Assembly: GCA_963825555.1 (NCBI GenBank)
Contig: CAWGTZ010000019.1
Coordinates: 47,221-111,220, forward strand
Direction of reading: 5' to 3'
DNA length: 64,000 bases
Origin: JAGVSR01 sp963825555
GTDB taxonomy: Bacteria; Pseudomonadota; Alphaproteobacteria; Rhizobiales; Hyphomicrobiaceae
Position numbers and translations under genes: made by a program. Shown one piece after another: positions 33,541 through 41,289 of the stretch. Below the pieces are notes generated by a model, which saw nothing but the letters and a program-made list of their open reading frames with translations, did no database searches and was not told where the DNA came from. Positions within the stretch are counted from its first letter, which is position 1; every line of letters begins with the position of its first letter.

Positions 33541-34983
33541 ATGGAAATTCGAGTACCGTCCAAGCGAGTCGAAACGTTCCGGTCCCCAAAGAGGAACCTG
33601 GGCGAGATCGACGCTGAGTCCGCAGCCAGATTGCTGACGGCCGCGGCGGACATTGCTCTCATTATCGACGCAAGGGGTGTCATCCGCGATGTCGCGCTCG
33701 GCAGCGAGGAATTGATGCGCGACGGCTGTGCCGACTGGGTCGGAAAGCGTTGGATCGAAACCGTCAGCCCAGATAGCCGGACCAAAATCGAAGAGCTTCT
33801 GAGGGACGCCGCCTCCAACGCGCCGCCGTCGTGGCGTCAGGTCAACCATCCGCACGGACGGGGCGCAGACATCCCGATCCGCTATTCGACTGTCCAGCTT
33901 GGGCAGAATGGAAAAATCGTAGCCATCGGCCGGGATTTGAGAGCGCTTGCCTCGATGCAGCAACGCCTCGTCGATGCCCAGCAGACCATGGAGCGCGAGT
34001 ACGCGCGGCTGCGGCATGCCGAAACGCGCTACCGGCTTCTGTTCCAGATCTCCTCCGAGGCCGTGCTCATCGTCGACGGTCTGAGCAGCCGCGTCATGGA
34101 GTCCAATCCCGCGGCGTCAAAACTTCTCGGTCGAAGCGTCCGACGCCTTGCCGGGCGCTCGTTCCCCGAGCTTTTCAATGCGGAAGGCCAGCGGAAGGTC
34201 CAGGCGTTCCTGGCCACGCTCCGGACCAGCGGCCAAGCCGACGAGATCATCGTCAGGTTGGAGGATTCCAAGGTCGACATTGTCGTCGCCGCCTCACTCT
34301 TCCGCCAGGAGAACGCCGCCCACGCCCTCGTTCGACTGACGCCGACGGTCGCGAATGCATCGGCGTGGCTCAAATCTAGGTCGAGCCTGTTCGATGTCGT
34401 CCAAAAGCTGCCCGATGGTTTCGTTGTGACCGATCCCGACCGCCGGATTTTGACCGCGAACACGGCCTTCGTGGAACTGACGCAGCTCGCGACGGAAGAG
34501 CAGGTTCGCGGGGAACTCATCGACCGTTGGCTGGGCCGTCATCCGGTCGACATGGCCGTCGTTGGCAAGAACCTCAAAGAGCGGGGAGAGATCCGGAATT
34601 TCTCCACCATCGTGCGGGGCGAATACGGCTCCACGGAGGATGTCGAGATCTCGGCAGTCGCCGTAACCTCTGGCCCGCAGCCGTGCCTGGGCATGACCCT
34701 TCGCCGGGTCACGCGCCGTCCGGACACGACGATCAACGGCCGCCGCGCCCTGCCGCGCTCGGTCGAGCAGCTGACCGAACTTGTGGGCCGCGTGCCTCTC
34801 AAGGAACTCGTGCGTGAATCGACGGACATGATCGAAAGACTTTGCATCGAGGCCGCACTGGAACTTACGGACGATAACCGCGCCTCCGCCGCGGAGATGC
34901 TAGGCCTCAGCCGCCAGGGGCTGTACTCGAAGCTGCGCCGGCACGGGATCGGCGACTTGGACAGCGACAAAGACAACGATTGA
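33541..34983 (+). CDS. ppsR: Transcriptional regulator PpsR/CrtJ
   Basis: The 480-residue protein has an N-terminal PAS-like domain (about 25-140), a coiled linker (140-160), two further PAS domains (about 160-270 and 280-390) and a Fis-type helix-turn-helix at 430-470 (RASAAEMLGLSRQGLYSKLRR). Cys435 in IERLCIEAALELT matches the redox-active cysteine of the HTH in CrtJ/PpsR. The only other cysteines are Cys63 and Cys382, so the PAS-region partner cysteine of Rhodobacter PpsR is missing. It represses bch, crt and puc genes under oxygen by binding TGT-N12-ACA pairs, several of which occur in this window. Confidence 0.95.
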   Translation: MEIRVPSKRVETFRSPKRNLGEIDAESAARLLTAAADIALIIDARGVIRDVALGSEELMRDGCADWVGKRWIETVSPDSRTKIEELLRDAASNAPPSWRQVNHPHGRGADIPIRYSTVQLGQNGKIVAIGRDLRALASMQQRLVDAQQTMEREYARLRHAETRYRLLFQISSEAVLIVDGLSSRVMESNPAASKLLGRSVRRLAGRSFPELFNAEGQRKVQAFLATLRTSGQADEIIVRLEDSKVDIVVAASLFRQENAAHALVRLTPTVANASAWLKSRSSLFDVVQKLPDGFVVTDPDRRILTANTAFVELTQLATEEQVRGELIDRWLGRHPVDMAVVGKNLKERGEIRNFSTIVRGEYGSTEDVEISAVAVTSGPQPCLGMTLRRVTRRPDTTINGRRALPRSVEQLTELVGRVPLKELVRESTDMIERLCIEAALELTDDNRASAAEMLGLSRQGLYSKLRRHGIGDLDSDKDND

Positions 34984-35063
34984 TCGGCGCGTGGCGCACG
35001 GGCGAGCGGCGAGGAAGATCGCGAACGGCTGACCGTGCAATGGCACCCGGACACCGCAGTCTG

Positions 35064-35107
35064 ATATAGATAAAATTGACGCTTCCAAGTGTAATCCTGA
35101 ATTGACA
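35064..35107. promoter_or_regulatory. PpsR/CrtJ-type operators upstream of bchG
   Basis: TGTAATCCTGAATTGACA (35090-35107) is a perfect TGT-N12-ACA site ending 30 nt before the bchG start. Exactly 8 bp before it is a weak site (35064-35081) that keeps only the right half TTGACG. The pair would control bchG and the genes after it, through bchO. Confidence 0.65.
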
Positions 35108-35137
35108 CTCCCCCGGTGGCGGCGGTAGCCTGAGCGG

Positions 35138-36046
35138 ATGTCAACGCCTGCCCTCACAGTCTCGCGTCTCGATCCCATGGCGGTCATCGAGCTCCTGAAA
35201 CCAATCACTTGGTTTCCGCCGATGTGGGCGCTCGCCTGTGGTGTTGTGTCATCCGGTTTTGACGGCTCCCTGGAACGGTGGCCTCTGGTCATCGTCGGCA
35301 TACTTCTCGCGGGGCCCCTCGTCTGCGGCACCAGTCAGGCGGTCAACGACTGGTTCGATCGCCATGTCGATGCGATCAATGAACCGAACCGACCGATCCC
35401 TTCAGGGCGAATTCCTGGCCGCATGGGATTGATGATCGCCGTCGTTTGGACAGTCCTATCGCTGGCTGTCTCCACTTTTCTCGGCATCTGGGGGTTCATG
35501 GCCACCTGCGTTGGCCTCCTCCTCGCATGGGCCTACAGCGCGCCCCCGATCCGCCTGAAGAAGAACGGCTGGTGGGGCAACGCCGCCGTCGCCGCCTGCT
35601 ACGAGGGCCTGCCGTGGTTCACCGGGGCGCTCGTCATGTCATCGGCTCTCCCGGGCAAGGAAGTCCTGGCGCTCGCGGCTCTCTACAGCATCGGCGCGCA
35701 CGGGATCATGACGCTGAATGACTTCAAATCGATCGAGGGCGACATCAAGCTCGGCGTCCGGTCGCTTCCCGTACAGCTCGGTGCGGACCAGGCCGCAAGA
35801 CTGGCCTGCATCGTGATGGCCATCCCCCAATTCATCGTCGTGCTGTTGCTCATGGAGTGGGGCCACCATCTGCATGCCGCGCTCGTCGCGGCGGTGCTTC
35901 TGCTTCAGCTCGGACTTATGACGGTTCTCGTAAGCGATCCGCGCGGCCGAGCGCCCTGGTACAACGCCACGGGCATTACGCTCTACGTAGCGGGCATGAT
36001 GATATCCGCCTTCGCCATTCGCCCAGAGATCGGGTTACTCCCATGA
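35138..36046 (+). CDS. bchG: Bacteriochlorophyll a synthase (geranylgeranyl/phytyl transferase)
   Basis: The 302-residue UbiA-family membrane prenyltransferase esterifies bacteriochlorophyllide a. The first Asp-rich motif NDWFDRHVDAINEPNRPIPSG starts near residue 71, and the second, NDFKSIEGDIKLGVRSLP, near 193. About eight to nine hydrophobic helices are present. It begins at ATG 35138 behind PpsR-type sites and overlaps the following transporter gene by 4 nt. Confidence 0.96.
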   Translation: MSTPALTVSRLDPMAVIELLKPITWFPPMWALACGVVSSGFDGSLERWPLVIVGILLAGPLVCGTSQAVNDWFDRHVDAINEPNRPIPSGRIPGRMGLMIAVVWTVLSLAVSTFLGIWGFMATCVGLLLAWAYSAPPIRLKKNGWWGNAAVAACYEGLPWFTGALVMSSALPGKEVLALAALYSIGAHGIMTLNDFKSIEGDIKLGVRSLPVQLGADQAARLACIVMAIPQFIVVLLLMEWGHHLHAALVAAVLLLQLGLMTVLVSDPRGRAPWYNATGITLYVAGMMISAFAIRPEIGLLP

Positions 36047-37398
36047 CACAGGCTCCCCCCCTCGGTTGGATCGGCATCGTGCGCATGGGGCTGGTTCAGA
36101 CCGCACTCGGCGCCATCATCGTCCTCACGACCTCTACGATCAATCGCGTCATGGTCGTGGAACTGGCGCTCGCCGCGGCGCTGCCGGGAGCCCTCGTGGC
36201 TTGGCATTACGCGCTGCAGTTTCTGCGGCCCCGGTGGGGCTATGGTTCCGACACAGGCGGGCGGCGCACACCCTGGATCATCATGGGCATGGCTGTCCTC
36301 GGCCTCGGAGGGACGGGGGCCGCCGTCGCGGTTGCCGTTCTGGCGACGAATTTCTGGCTCGGCCTCGCGCTCGCGTTTCTTGCCTTCACGCTCGTCGGCA
36401 TCGGCGTGGGGGCGGCGGGAACATCGCTTCTGGCGCTACTGGCCACCCGGGTAGATCCCGCCCGTCGCGCGCCGGCCGCGACCATCGTATGGATGATGAT
36501 GATTGCCGGCTTCATCGTCACGACCATTCTGGCGAGCCGCTTCCTCGACCCCTTCTCCATGTCCCGACTCGTCGCCGTCACGGGTACGGTTTCGATCCTC
36601 GCCTTCCTTCTGGCATCGCTTGCCCTCTGGGGCATCGAGCCGGCCTCGGTTCGGCCCAAGCCGAAAGCTGAGACCTCCAAATCAGGTGATGGGCATACGA
36701 GCTTTCGCGCGGCGCTCGGCGAGGTCTGGGACGAGCCTCAGGCGCGCCGCTTCACCATCTTCGTCTTCGTGTCCATGCTGGCCTACAGCATGCAGGATCT
36801 CATCCTGGAGCCGTTTGCGGGAATGGCATTCGGATTCACGCCGGGAGAATCGACCAAGCTCGCGGGGCACCAGCATTCGGGCGTGCTCATGGGCATGATC
36901 GTCGTGGCCGTGGCGGCGAGCCCGCGCGTTGGCTTCGGGTCGCTCAAGGCTTGGACCGTGGGCGGGTGCATTGCCTCAGCAATTGCACTTCTGGGGCTGG
37001 TCGTGGCCGGCGTCTCCGCGCCCCATTGGCCGCTGACCGCCACCGTAATCGCACTCGGCTTCGCCAACGGCGCGTTCGCAGTTGCCGCCATCGGCACGAT
37101 GATGGGACTGGCCGGCAAGGGCCGCGAGAAGCGGGAGGGCATCCGCATGGGCCTGTGGGGCGCTGCCCAGGCGATCGCCTTCGGCGCCGGCGGGTTCGTC
37201 GGTGCCGCGGCCGCCGATCTCATACGTCAATTCGGCACGCAAGCAGCTGACGCCTTCACGGTCGTCTTTGCTGCGGAAGCCATGCTGTTCATCGTCTCGG
37301 CCGTTCTCGGCAGCCGGGCGATCATCGAACCCGCCGAGCCAAAGACCGAAATGTCCTTCGAAATCGGCGAACCGGCCCAAGTGGCCAAGGCCGGATGA
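36043..37398 (+). CDS. PucC/BCH2 family MFS-like protein
   Basis: The 451-residue membrane protein with about twelve helices is the second PucC-family member in the window. Typical segments are TSTINRVMVVELALAAALPG near residue 29, RPRWGYGSDTGGRRTPWIIMG near 62, and MQDLILEPFAGMAFGFTPGES near 250. In many purple bacteria this gene lies between bchG and bchP, as here, and is thought to act in bacteriochlorophyll delivery to light-harvesting proteins. ATG 36043 overlaps bchG by 4 nt. Confidence 0.9.
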   Translation: MTQAPPLGWIGIVRMGLVQTALGAIIVLTTSTINRVMVVELALAAALPGALVAWHYALQFLRPRWGYGSDTGGRRTPWIIMGMAVLGLGGTGAAVAVAVLATNFWLGLALAFLAFTLVGIGVGAAGTSLLALLATRVDPARRAPAATIVWMMMIAGFIVTTILASRFLDPFSMSRLVAVTGTVSILAFLLASLALWGIEPASVRPKPKAETSKSGDGHTSFRAALGEVWDEPQARRFTIFVFVSMLAYSMQDLILEPFAGMAFGFTPGESTKLAGHQHSGVLMGMIVVAVAASPRVGFGSLKAWTVGGCIASAIALLGLVVAGVSAPHWPLTATVIALGFANGAFAVAAIGTMMGLAGKGREKREGIRMGLWGAAQAIAFGAGGFVGAAAADLIRQFGTQAADAFTVVFAAEAMLFIVSAVLGSRAIIEPAEPKTEMSFEIGEPAQVAKAG

Positions 37399-37423
37399 CG
37401 GACAGGAGAAAAGGGTGGAGACG

Positions 37424-38617
37424 ATGGAAACGTTCGATGCCGTGATCGTAGGTGGTGGACCGGCTGGCGCGACAGTCGCGACCGACCTCGCCTCCCGCGG
37501 GTATGCCGTCATGCTGCTCGACAGGGCCGGCCGTATCAAACCCTGCGGCGGCGCCATCCCGCCCATTCTCATCAAGGAATTCGAGATACCCGATCATCTG
37601 ATCGTGGCGCGCATCCAATCGGCCCGCATCGTCTCGCCCATGGAGCGCAAAGCGGACATGCCGATCGATGGCGGCTATGTCGGCATGGTTGACCGGGAAC
37701 ACTTCGACGAATGGCTCCGCGAACGGGCCGCCGACATGGGGGCGCGCCGCCGTACTGGCACGTTCGAAACCCTGACGCGAGATGCTGACGGCAGCGCGCT
37801 GATAAGCTACCGAAAGCGTCTCGACGACGGCCACGAGATCACCGAATTCGTACGCGCCCGTTTCGTCATCGGCGCGGACGGCGCATCGTCGGCGGTGGCG
37901 CGCCAGGCCCTGCCCAAAGAGGAAGCGCCTCCGTTCGTCTTCGCCTATCACGAGATCATCCGCAGTCCGAAGCCTGCCGACGGCGCCGAGTTCGAAGGAC
38001 GCCGCTGTGATGTCTATTACAACGGCAAGCTGTCTCCTGACTTCTATGCCTGGATCTTCCCCCACGGCGATACGACCAGCATCGGCACCGGCACGGCCCA
38101 CAAGGGCTTCTCGCTGCGCGGTGCGGTCGCCGACCTGCGCCAGGTTACCGGCATGGCCGGAATGGAAACCATCCGCAAGGAAGGGGCGCCGATCCCGCTG
38201 CGGCCGCGGCGCCGCTGGGACAACGGCCGCGATGTGATTGTGGCGGGCGACGCGGCCGGCGTCGTCGCGCCCGCATCCGGCGAGGGCATCTACTATGCCA
38301 TGCTGTCGGGACGCATGGTCGCCGACGCTGTCGCCCATACGCTCGAAACGGGGGACGCCCGCAACCTTGCCACCGCCCGCAAGCGTTTCATGAAAGCCCA
38401 CGGCCGGGTGTTCTGGGTCCTGGGGATGATGCAGCGCTTCTGGTACAGCAACGACGCCCGGCGCGAGCGCTTCGTTACCATGTGCCGCGATCCCGATGTG
38501 CAGATGCTGACCTGGCAGGCTTATATGCACAAAAAGCTCGTGAAGGCGCGGCCGATGGCGCACATGCGGATCTTTGTCAAAGACATGGCCCACCTGCTTG
38601 GTATGGTGCCCCCATGA
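37424..38617 (+). CDS. bchP: Geranylgeranyl diphosphate/bacteriochlorophyll reductase
   Basis: The 397-residue flavoprotein reduces the geranylgeranyl chain to phytyl. The FAD-binding loop VGGGPAGATVATDLASRG starts near residue 9, CGGAIPP near 42 is a family mark, and GDAAGVVAPASGEGIYYAMLSGR near 275 is the second FAD motif. ATG 37424 begins at the conserved METFDAVIVGGG; the frame is open upstream within the previous gene. Its presence implies phytylated bacteriochlorophyll. Confidence 0.96.
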   Translation: METFDAVIVGGGPAGATVATDLASRGYAVMLLDRAGRIKPCGGAIPPILIKEFEIPDHLIVARIQSARIVSPMERKADMPIDGGYVGMVDREHFDEWLRERAADMGARRRTGTFETLTRDADGSALISYRKRLDDGHEITEFVRARFVIGADGASSAVARQALPKEEAPPFVFAYHEIIRSPKPADGAEFEGRRCDVYYNGKLSPDFYAWIFPHGDTTSIGTGTAHKGFSLRGAVADLRQVTGMAGMETIRKEGAPIPLRPRRRWDNGRDVIVAGDAAGVVAPASGEGIYYAMLSGRMVADAVAHTLETGDARNLATARKRFMKAHGRVFWVLGMMQRFWYSNDARRERFVTMCRDPDVQMLTWQAYMHKKLVKARPMAHMRIFVKDMAHLLGMVPP

Positions 38618-38669
38618 CGGGATCCTTTCGAGCCCGCGCCTGACACAGCGCCCTTGAGGTCTAAGCAGT

Positions 38670-38981
38670 ATGGAAGAACTCTTCGCCAGCGGCCGGATCA
38701 TCGACGTCATTGTCGCGCTGATGGCGCTCGAAGCCTTTATACTCATTCTGCTTCGCAGGAAAACGGGCCGCGGACCCACCCGCACGGAAATCCTGGTCTC
38801 GCTGGCGGCGGGCCTCGCGCTGCTGGTGGCCCTGCGCATTGCCCTCGTCGACGGACGCTGGGAGATGATCTCGGCCGCACTCGCCGCCTCACTCGTTGCG
38901 CATCTGGCCGACCTGCGCCTGCGCTGGATGCGCGCCGCTCCATCCAGCTCTGTCGGGAGCACGCACGAGAGGGCCGGATGA
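38670..38981 (+). CDS. Small two-helix membrane protein after bchP
   Basis: The 103-residue product has two predicted membrane helices (about 9-28 and 41-60) joined by a basic loop (RRKTGRGPTRTE), with a third weakly hydrophobic segment near 68-83. No family is recognised with certainty. It lies 52 bp after bchP, and its stop overlaps the start of the HAD-CBS gene (ATGA at 38978-38981). That supports it being a real, cotranscribed gene. A similar small membrane ORF follows bchP in some other purple bacteria, from memory. Function unknown. Confidence 0.65.
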   Translation: MEELFASGRIIDVIVALMALEAFILILLRRKTGRGPTRTEILVSLAAGLALLVALRIALVDGRWEMISAALAASLVAHLADLRLRWMRAAPSSSVGSTHERAG

Positions 38982-40207
38982 ACTTGAAGGCCATCATTCT
39001 GCGCGCAGACGGCGTCGTGGCCGAGACGGATGGCCTGGAACGGGCCGTCCTCAACCATGTCGTCCAGGCCGCAGGCTTCGACTGGACCTGCACCCGCACC
39101 GGCTTCAACACCTTGCGGACCCACGCGCGTCGCCGGGACCGCTACCGGCATTTCGTACGCCAGAACATGGGCTCGGAACGCAGTCTCGAGGATATCGAGA
39201 GGCTGATCGATGTCATGACCCGACACGCTTCGACGGTGTGCCGAGAGCATATCGAGAAGGACTTCATCGATCCCCGCGCGGGAGCACGCGAACTCGCCTC
39301 CGCCGCGCGCAAGGAGGGCGTGAAAATCGGCATCGTAACCTCGCTTCCCAAGGCCGAAGCCGAGCATCTCATCGCGCACCTGTTCGGCGAGGGCGGCAAG
39401 CGGCTCGTCACCTGCCTGGCCGCGCCCGAGAACGAAAATGGCGAGGAAAGCCTGCTCGCCGCCTATCAGCAGGCCGTGCAGGCGCTCGACGTCGAACCGG
39501 CCTCTTGCATGGCGCTTGAAGCGACGGTGCAGGGCGCCAGGAGCGCGAAGGGTGCAGGCATCCCAGCCGTCATCCTTCTAGGCCACCACGATGCGGAAAC
39601 CAGTAAGGACGTCCTCTTTTCAATTGACGAACTACCAGATCTCATTGGCCTGGAGGATCAGCGCGACACCACATTTCTCACACCTGGCGATGGTGCGGAA
39701 ATACTCTCGGCCCTTCGCCGGGCGCATGCAGGCTACTTCGATGTCTTCGGAAATCTGCACAGGAGCTACGCCATGAAAGTCTCCGACATCCTGAAAGACA
39801 AAGGTTCTGCGGTGAAGGCTGTCCAGGCAACGGACAGCATTCTCATACTCGCCCAAAAGATGAAGAGCGACGCTGTCGGCGCCATGGTCGTGATCGGCCC
39901 CTCGGGCCGCCTCGACGGCATTATCTCCGAGCGGGATATCGCCAATGGCCTCGCCGCCCACGGGGAGGCTCTGCCCCGCATGCTGGTGCGCGACCTGATG
40001 ACTACCGCCGTTATCACCTGCTCGCCGGAAGATCCGATCGCAAGCGTTGCGAAGGTCATGACCCAACGCCGCTTCCGCCATATGCCTGTCCAGCAGGATG
40101 GGAAGCTGATCGGCCTCGTCAGTATCGGCGACGTGCTGAAACATCGGCTCGACGAACTGCAACTGGAAACCAACGTTCTGCGCGACTTCGTCATCGCGCG
40201 GGGCTGA
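38978..40207 (+). CDS. Degenerate HAD (CbbY-like) domain fused to a CBS domain pair
   Basis: The 409-residue protein combines a CbbY-like HAD domain (about 1-205), a linker (206-265) and two CBS motifs (about 266-325 and 335-395). In the HAD part the nucleophile motif D-x-D-G-T reads R9-A-D-G-V, the motif III lysine is not recognisable, and the E-D pair of motif IV is E-A (CMALEATVQGARSAKGAG near 177). Phosphatase activity is therefore unlikely. The CBS part begins at Met266 (MKVSDILKDKG), exactly like free-standing CBS proteins of about 144 residues, and has AGGAG 7 nt upstream. CBS pairs usually bind adenine nucleotides. It lies between bchP and bchI; a role in sensing energy state for chlorophyll synthesis is speculation. 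Confidence 0.8.
   Translation: MNLKAIILRADGVVAETDGLERAVLNHVVQAAGFDWTCTRTGFNTLRTHARRRDRYRHFVRQNMGSERSLEDIERLIDVMTRHASTVCREHIEKDFIDPRAGARELASAARKEGVKIGIVTSLPKAEAEHLIAHLFGEGGKRLVTCLAAPENENGEESLLAAYQQAVQALDVEPASCMALEATVQGARSAKGAGIPAVILLGHHDAETSKDVLFSIDELPDLIGLEDQRDTTFLTPGDGAEILSALRRAHAGYFDVFGNLHRSYAMKVSDILKDKGSAVKAVQATDSILILAQKMKSDAVGAMVVIGPSGRLDGIISERDIANGLAAHGEALPRMLVRDLMTTAVITCSPEDPIASVAKVMTQRRFRHMPVQQDGKLIGLVSIGDVLKHRLDELQLETNVLRDFVIARG
39761..39765 (+). promoter_or_regulatory. Internal ribosome binding site before the CBS domain
   Basis: AGGAG is followed after 7 nt by ATG 39773, which is Met266 of the HAD-CBS protein. Spacing and sequence are ideal, so a separate 144-residue CBS protein (39773-40207) may be made from the same message. 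Confidence 0.55.
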
Positions 40208-40260
40208 ATATCGCCGTGCTGAGCGGCGCAACGCAACTGAACAAGAACCGGAACGATATT

Positions 40261-41289
40261 ATGGCTGCCATATTTCCTTTCTCTGCCATCGTAGGTCAGG
40301 ACGAGATGAAACTCGCCCTTCTCGTCGCGGCAATCGACCAGAGCGTCGGCGGTGTGCTTGTGTTCGGTGACCGCGGCACAGGCAAATCGACCACCGTCCG
40401 CGCGCTGGCCCAGCTTCTGCCGCCGATGCCCATCGTGTCCGGTTGCCGGTTCAATTGCGCACCAGGCCAGGCCTGCACGCATCTGCCAGCCGGCACATCT
40501 GAAGTTGCCGCAACGACCCCGGTGCCCGTCGTCGATCTGCCGCTGGGCGCCACGGAAGACCGTGTTGTCGGCGCGCTCGATCTGGAACGCGCGCTGGTTC
40601 ATGGCGAGAAGGCTTTCGAGCCCGGACTCCTTGCCCGGGCCCACCGCGGCTTTCTCTACATCGACGAGGTCAACCTCCTCGAAGATCATCTCGTGGATCT
40701 TTTGCTCGACGTGGCCGCCTCAGGAGAAAACGTCGTCGAGCGTGAAGGCCTCAGCGTCCGACACCCTGCCCGCTTCGTTCTTGTCGGAACCGGTAACCCG
40801 GAGGAAGGTGAACTGCGTCCCCAGTTGCTCGACCGCTTCGGCCTCTCCGTCGAGGTGCGGACACCGGAAGACATCAAGACACGGATCGAAGTCGTGCGCC
40901 GGCGGGATAACTTCGAGCGCGATCCAGAGAACTTCACGACCCAGTTTGAAGAGGACGAACGGCGTCTGCGCGACCACATCGTGGCCGCCAAGTCGCGCTT
41001 GGCGGGAATCCCGACAAGCGATCACGCCCTGGAGCGCGCAGCGCAGTTGTGCATGGACGTGGGAACGGACGGGCTGCGTGGAGAATTAACCCTTGTCCGC
41101 GCCGCCAGGGCGCTGGCCGCCCTGGAAGGAGCCACCGAGATCGAGGATGTGCATCTGCGGCGGGTCGCGCCGATGGCCCTGCGTCATCGTCTGCGGCGCA
41201 CTCCTCTGTCGAGTTCCGACTCGGGTGCCCGCGTCGAGCGCGCCGTGAGCGACCTGTTCGGCGGTTCCGGGGAGCGTCTCGTCATATGA
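40261..41289 (+). CDS. bchI: Magnesium chelatase ATPase subunit I
   Basis: The 342-residue AAA+ ATPase powers Mg insertion with BchD and BchH. Walker A is GDRGTGKST near residue 37, the family stretch FLYIDEVNLLEDHLVDLLLD near 131 contains Walker B, and GTGNPEEGELRPQLLDRFGL near 177 contains sensor 1. ATG 40261 gives MAAIFPFSAIVGQDEMK, the family start. It overlaps bchD by 4 nt. Confidence 0.97.
   Translation: MAAIFPFSAIVGQDEMKLALLVAAIDQSVGGVLVFGDRGTGKSTTVRALAQLLPPMPIVSGCRFNCAPGQACTHLPAGTSEVAATTPVPVVDLPLGATEDRVVGALDLERALVHGEKAFEPGLLARAHRGFLYIDEVNLLEDHLVDLLLDVAASGENVVEREGLSVRHPARFVLVGTGNPEEGELRPQLLDRFGLSVEVRTPEDIKTRIEVVRRRDNFERDPENFTTQFEEDERRLRDHIVAAKSRLAGIPTSDHALERAAQLCMDVGTDGLRGELTLVRAARALAALEGATEIEDVHLRRVAPMALRHRLRRTPLSSSDSGARVERAVSDLFGGSGERLVI

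Noticed and set aside
37322..39379. 685-codon open frame on the minus strand opposite bchP and the HAD-CBS gene
   Set aside because: Antisense shadow; it would cross three convincing plus-strand genes.
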